A stretch of DNA of 64,000 nucleotides from Ectocarpus siliculosus (lineage: Eukaryota; Sar; Phaeophyceae; Ectocarpales; Ectocarpaceae): contig FN649734.1 of the NCBI GenBank assembly GCA_000310025.1, positions 5,385,284-5,449,283 of the forward strand, written 5' to 3'. The position numbers were made by a program, and so were the translations under genes. The notes under the pieces were generated by a model. The model worked only from the letters and a program-made list of their open reading frames with translations, was not told where the DNA came from and ran no database searches. Of the stretch, positions 61,401 to 64,000 are shown in pieces. Every line of letters begins with the position of its first letter. Positions within the stretch are counted from its first letter, which is position 1.

Positions 61401-63754
61401 GGGGTCCCTCCCGCCAAGGGCACCATCAAGTCGGTACACGACGGCTCGGCGGAGTCGCCTCGCTCGGCGATGAATGAGTCATCAGCATCGCCGACGGGCG
61501 CGGCGACCGCGGCAACAACTTTCGACGACAGACCGTCCTCGGCGCGTGCTGCGGCGGCGAGACTGTTGCGTTCCCGGCCCGCCGCACCGGCAGCGACGAC
61601 GACAGCGTCTTCCACGTCCTCGAACCCGAAAGCTTCCAGCCCGTAGCCGTAGGCGAGACTGTCGGAGCCATGCCCGCACTTCTCCTCCTCCACCGGCGGC
61701 AACGCCTCCTCGACATGGTCGTAGTCGCGCAGCATCGAAGCGTCAACCGGGCTCCCGGCACGAGCGTTCGCCGCCGTCGCGCTTGCTCCGAGCTTGTCCC
61801 CTTGTCTGGTCGTGACGTCACCACCACCACCGTCCGCCGCCGACCCGGCTAGGGTAGAAATAGTCGCCAACGGAGGAAGCGCGTCAAGCTCACCCTCCGC
61901 CGGTGCGTCCTCAACCTCCTCTGGGGCACTCTCTTCCAGAATCTCCTCCGCTATCGACGGGCTCGAACCATCACCATCATCACCGCCCTCCTCACGGGAT
62001 TCCACTTGAACAGAAGGACCCTGGGTCGGCTCCGCTTCCCGCCCTTCCCGGGTCCCAGGAGAACGCACCGGTTCTTGGGGGTCTTGGGTGTTGGTCAAGG
62101 CCGCCACCCCCGCTGTGACCGCGGCCTCTTCCTCTTCTTTCGCGATTTCCGACAGACGCGCGTGCTCGTGCTCGTACGCCGTTATCTCTCTCGCGTTTCT
62201 CTCCGTCTGCGCGAGGAAGCGCCAAGGAGGAGGATGTGCCCGGAAAGGGTGCGGGTCATCAGGGGAAGGGGGGGGGGTTGGGGGGGGGCTGGGCTACGCA
62301 ACAGCAGTAGCGGACTTGGTTGACGCCATGTAAAAAAAAACCATCGAAATACAAAGTTGATGCGGGACAACAGAAGTTACAAACGATTGAACAACTTGAG
62401 CAAACACGAAACCCAAACATAAAACATCGTCCAAACAGAAGAAGGGAACCAAGTCATCTTGTCGCTCCTACGCTGTTCCTGTGGGTGAGTTCAGGTGTTC
62501 ACCGGTAAGGATCTGGAAAATCGCCGCACCCCAACAAACGATGCCAGGCGGGGAAGTATATATATATCTCTCCTCTTCTCTGTCTCTCATTCTCACCAGC
62601 ATCGCCGACGTCTGGCCCCTCTCCGAATCTGAGCTGCCGAACGAGTCCGACACCGCCTCTCCTCTCTCCTTCCAGGCCATCCACGACACCGCAGCCCCCT
62701 CGGAGATCCCGCCTTCCACCTCGCCCGCAGACCCAGCGGCGGTGGCAGGGGAAGGGGGCGCAATCGCCGCAGTCTGCGCCGCCGCCGCGGCTGCCGCCTC
62801 CTCCCGAGCGCACTCGCGGCCCCTGTTGGCGGCAGCAAGCCGCCTCGCTGCCCTTCCCCGCACCAGGGCCTGGACTATCAAGGCCGCGCGAGACTCCTCG
62901 CCGCGGACGGCCACCCTAGCCACCAGCGCCGTCAGCCTCGCCTCGCTGTCGGCGTCACTGTAGCCTCCCCCCTCCTCCGCGCCGCCGCCACCGCTGCTGC
63001 TGCAGAAAGAGTCCTCGTCGAGGTTCGGCCTAGCTTCTGCTTCCGCGGCCGCTACTGATGCGACTGCTGACGGCGGCGGCGGTGTCTCGGGAGCTCCGTC
63101 CTGTCGACCTTCCAGCCGGCCGGGCAGCTCTCCAAAGGCGGCGGCGGCAGCGAGGTCATCGCGCGCCGCCTCCGCCGCTCCAAGAGCTATCCAGTCCGCC
63201 AGGGCCGGGGGTTGCGCAGGCTCGACGTCCACGTACCCTTCGTCCGCCAAGAGATCGGGTTCAATATCCACCGCCGCCATAGCTGCCGCCGGCGGTGGCG
63301 CGTCAGCCCTGAGCCCCGCTCCCGCTCCCAGCATCTCCTCCTCCGGTACCGCCTCGGGGGCCATCGTCGTTGTCGTCGTCGCCGTCGGTGGTGCCGAGAA
63401 CTTGAACTCTTCCACACCGCCGCCGTCGCCGTACCCGTCCTCCTCGCCGTTGGCGACGCCTCCGCGGTCGCTGTCCGTGTCGCTCCACAGCTTCTCCACC
63501 CCCCACGGCGGTGGCGAGGGCGAAGGCTGGTGGTGGTCGCGACCCCCTTCTCCTGCCGCTCTCTCGATCCCCCCCGCGACCTCAAGGGCAAGGTCTGCCC
63601 CGTCGGTGGAGGCGGCGGCGGTAGCGGTGGCGGGAGACGGAGCTGCCTCGGTATCGCGGTGTTCGCGCGCCATGACCTGCTGGAGCTCGCTCTCCTCTTT
63701 CGCGAGGGCCTGCTCTTCCAGCGGCAGCTGCTCTAGCAGACTCGCCTCTTCGGC
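52473..63754 (-). CDS. Giant acidic protein, possible CAP350/TRM-like centrosome or microtubule protein (5' partial)
   Basis: Exons: 63754-62597 (386 codons), 62206-57890 (1439 codons), 55973-55557 (139), 54994-54824 (57), 53825-53647, 52758-52473 with TGA stop. All phases agree (0,0,0,0,2). At least 2175 residues lie in the window; the acceptor at 63754 shows more exons lie beyond the edge. Seen: an N-terminal coil (LLEQLPLEEQALAKEESELQ), an IQ motif ALIVQALVRGRAARR (about residues 290-304), a huge acidic region with repeated aromatic-acidic motifs, and a helical C-terminus with RVIDELIDASDEAV, ARWMAYDAANEYLAER and AEGILEELVEDTVQE. Spacing of the last two resembles the DUF4378 C-terminus of plant TRM proteins and CAP350; DAYSESFEED resembles centrosomal YSEDFE motifs. 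That family placement is an inference of modest strength. Confidence 0.72.
53973..53991 (+). repeat. Homopolymer G run
   Basis: Uninterrupted run of about 19 G in an intron of the giant gene; its length in the assembly should be treated with caution. Confidence 0.8.
55460..55493. repeat. ATC trinucleotide microsatellite
   Basis: About 11 units in the intron between 55557 and 54994, in open plus and minus frames that are not part of the gene. Confidence 0.9.
55557..55973 (-). CDS. Gly/Glu-rich linker exon of the giant gene
   Basis: 139 codons, phase 0, acceptor gtcttccag and donor TCG|GTGAGG. It starts with two near-identical peptides (SFGVRTGGGGGG and SLGVRTGGGG), continues as flexible Gly/Glu sequence, and ends in a structured helix with ELGWPEYPWWPVLADAIETA. 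Confidence 0.7.
56886..56920 (+). repeat. G-run tract with quadruplex potential
   Basis: Five or more GGGG runs separated by single A, in the 1.9-kb intron 55974-57889. The rest of that intron shows no gene. Confidence 0.7.
57540..57690 (+). repeat. Diverged third copy of the minisatellite-flank repeat
   Basis: Shares blocks such as ttgttgtggttgttgtcttc, aaaccgt(t/c)c(c/t)gatctctg, cagtaccttc and gtggtcacag with 43580-43690. It lies in an intron of the giant gene, in the opposite orientation to the gene. Confidence 0.55.
57890..62206 (-). CDS. Single 4.3-kb exon of the giant gene with repeated acidic-aromatic motifs
   Basis: 1439 codons without a stop, phase 0; acceptor cctcgcgcag and donor ACAG|GTGAGT. 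It opens with a charged coil (YEHEHARLSEIAKEEEE) and then is dominated by Asp, Glu, Ala and Gly. Short motifs of the form Y/F-D-F/H-V/E-E-D/K-A recur: DYDHVEEAL (near 61720), FGFEDVEDAV (61620), GRDYLEDAL (60960), YTFVEKAEPP (60170), GYDFEEKAV (59785), KFDFEEDAV (59640), TFDHVEDAV (59295). One region reads DAYSESFEED (near 61270). Such a motif array suggests multivalent binding by an unstructured scaffold. Confidence 0.75.
62597..63754 (-). CDS. IQ-motif exon of the giant gene
   Basis: 386 codons, phase 0; acceptor gccccatag and donor CTG|GTGAGA. It holds the N-terminal coil, low-complexity Ala/Pro/Glu sequence, a motif EEFKFSAPP, and one IQ motif (ALIVQALVRGRAARRLAAA), the canonical calmodulin or myosin-light-chain binding helix. 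The 245 nt beyond it to the window end look intronic (T-rich minus strand, no exon). Confidence 0.72.
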
Positions 63755-64000
63755 CTATGGGGCATGGCACAGCAGCACAAGCGAGAAGAGCAGAGCGCAC
63801 AAAGATCAAATGGTGATGATGGAGCGGCGGGGGGGGGGTGTGTGTGCTTTGCAGCCGGCACAGTCAGCGTTGGGGAGGTATTCCCTTGGGGACACCGGCG
63901 TCTTGGAAACAATCGTTGGGGACGGCGACGACGGCACCCGAGCACGGGTGTAGTGGCAACAACAACAACAAAAAAACGGCGCCAAAAAGCACTCGCCAAA

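Overview
This window reads as nuclear DNA of a brown alga, most likely Ectocarpus or a close relative. That assignment is inferred. The evidence is: (1) an NB-ARC/TPR gene in which nearly every tetratricopeptide repeat is its own 126-nt phase-0 exon, an architecture known from Ectocarpus; (2) many short exons split by introns of roughly 70 to 3200 nt with GT-AG borders; (3) TTAGGG-type internal telomere repeats; (4) tRNA-derived SINEs and TA-targeted MITEs; (5) no bacterial-style operons or ribosome-binding sites.

Layout. 1-10.1 kb is repeat-rich: a ~3 kb dispersed repeat, a foldback element with a telomere-like loop, a SINE, one orphan minus-strand exon, and a possible minus-strand first exon next to a CTG microsatellite. 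10.16-26.44 kb (plus strand) is the centrepiece, an immune-receptor-like gene: NB-ARC, winged helix with MHD motif, ten intact TPR exons, a hybrid exon, ankyrin repeats, a ZU5-like region and an unassigned C-terminal exon, about 1535 residues. At least seven more TPR cassettes in the same introns are dead in different ways: a 1-nt deletion, truncations, an internal deletion and a MITE insertion. 28.6-30.9 kb (minus) is a gene of unknown family with a C-terminal Cys4 zinc-ribbon-like end. 31.45-40.86 kb (minus) is a long low-complexity gene ending in an OTU-type cysteine protease domain; one of its exons lies in a local triplication that also contains an inverted copy. 41-52.4 kb is gene-poor: a ~2 kb GC-rich minisatellite bracketed by ~300-bp direct repeats, the second ~3 kb dispersed repeat, a second MITE copy, and a repeat also found downstream of the 28.6 kb gene. 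52.47 kb to beyond 63.75 kb (minus) is a giant acidic protein with an IQ motif, seven or more aromatic-acidic motifs and a C-terminal block that may be CAP350/DUF4378-like.

How parts relate. No operons or pathway clusters are visible. The coherent theme is receptor diversification: phase-symmetric cassettes, homologous intron flanks that allow unequal exchange, and mobile elements that inactivate cassettes. Exon coordinates come from reading frame, phase continuity and splice-site sequence only; transcript data would be needed to fix them.
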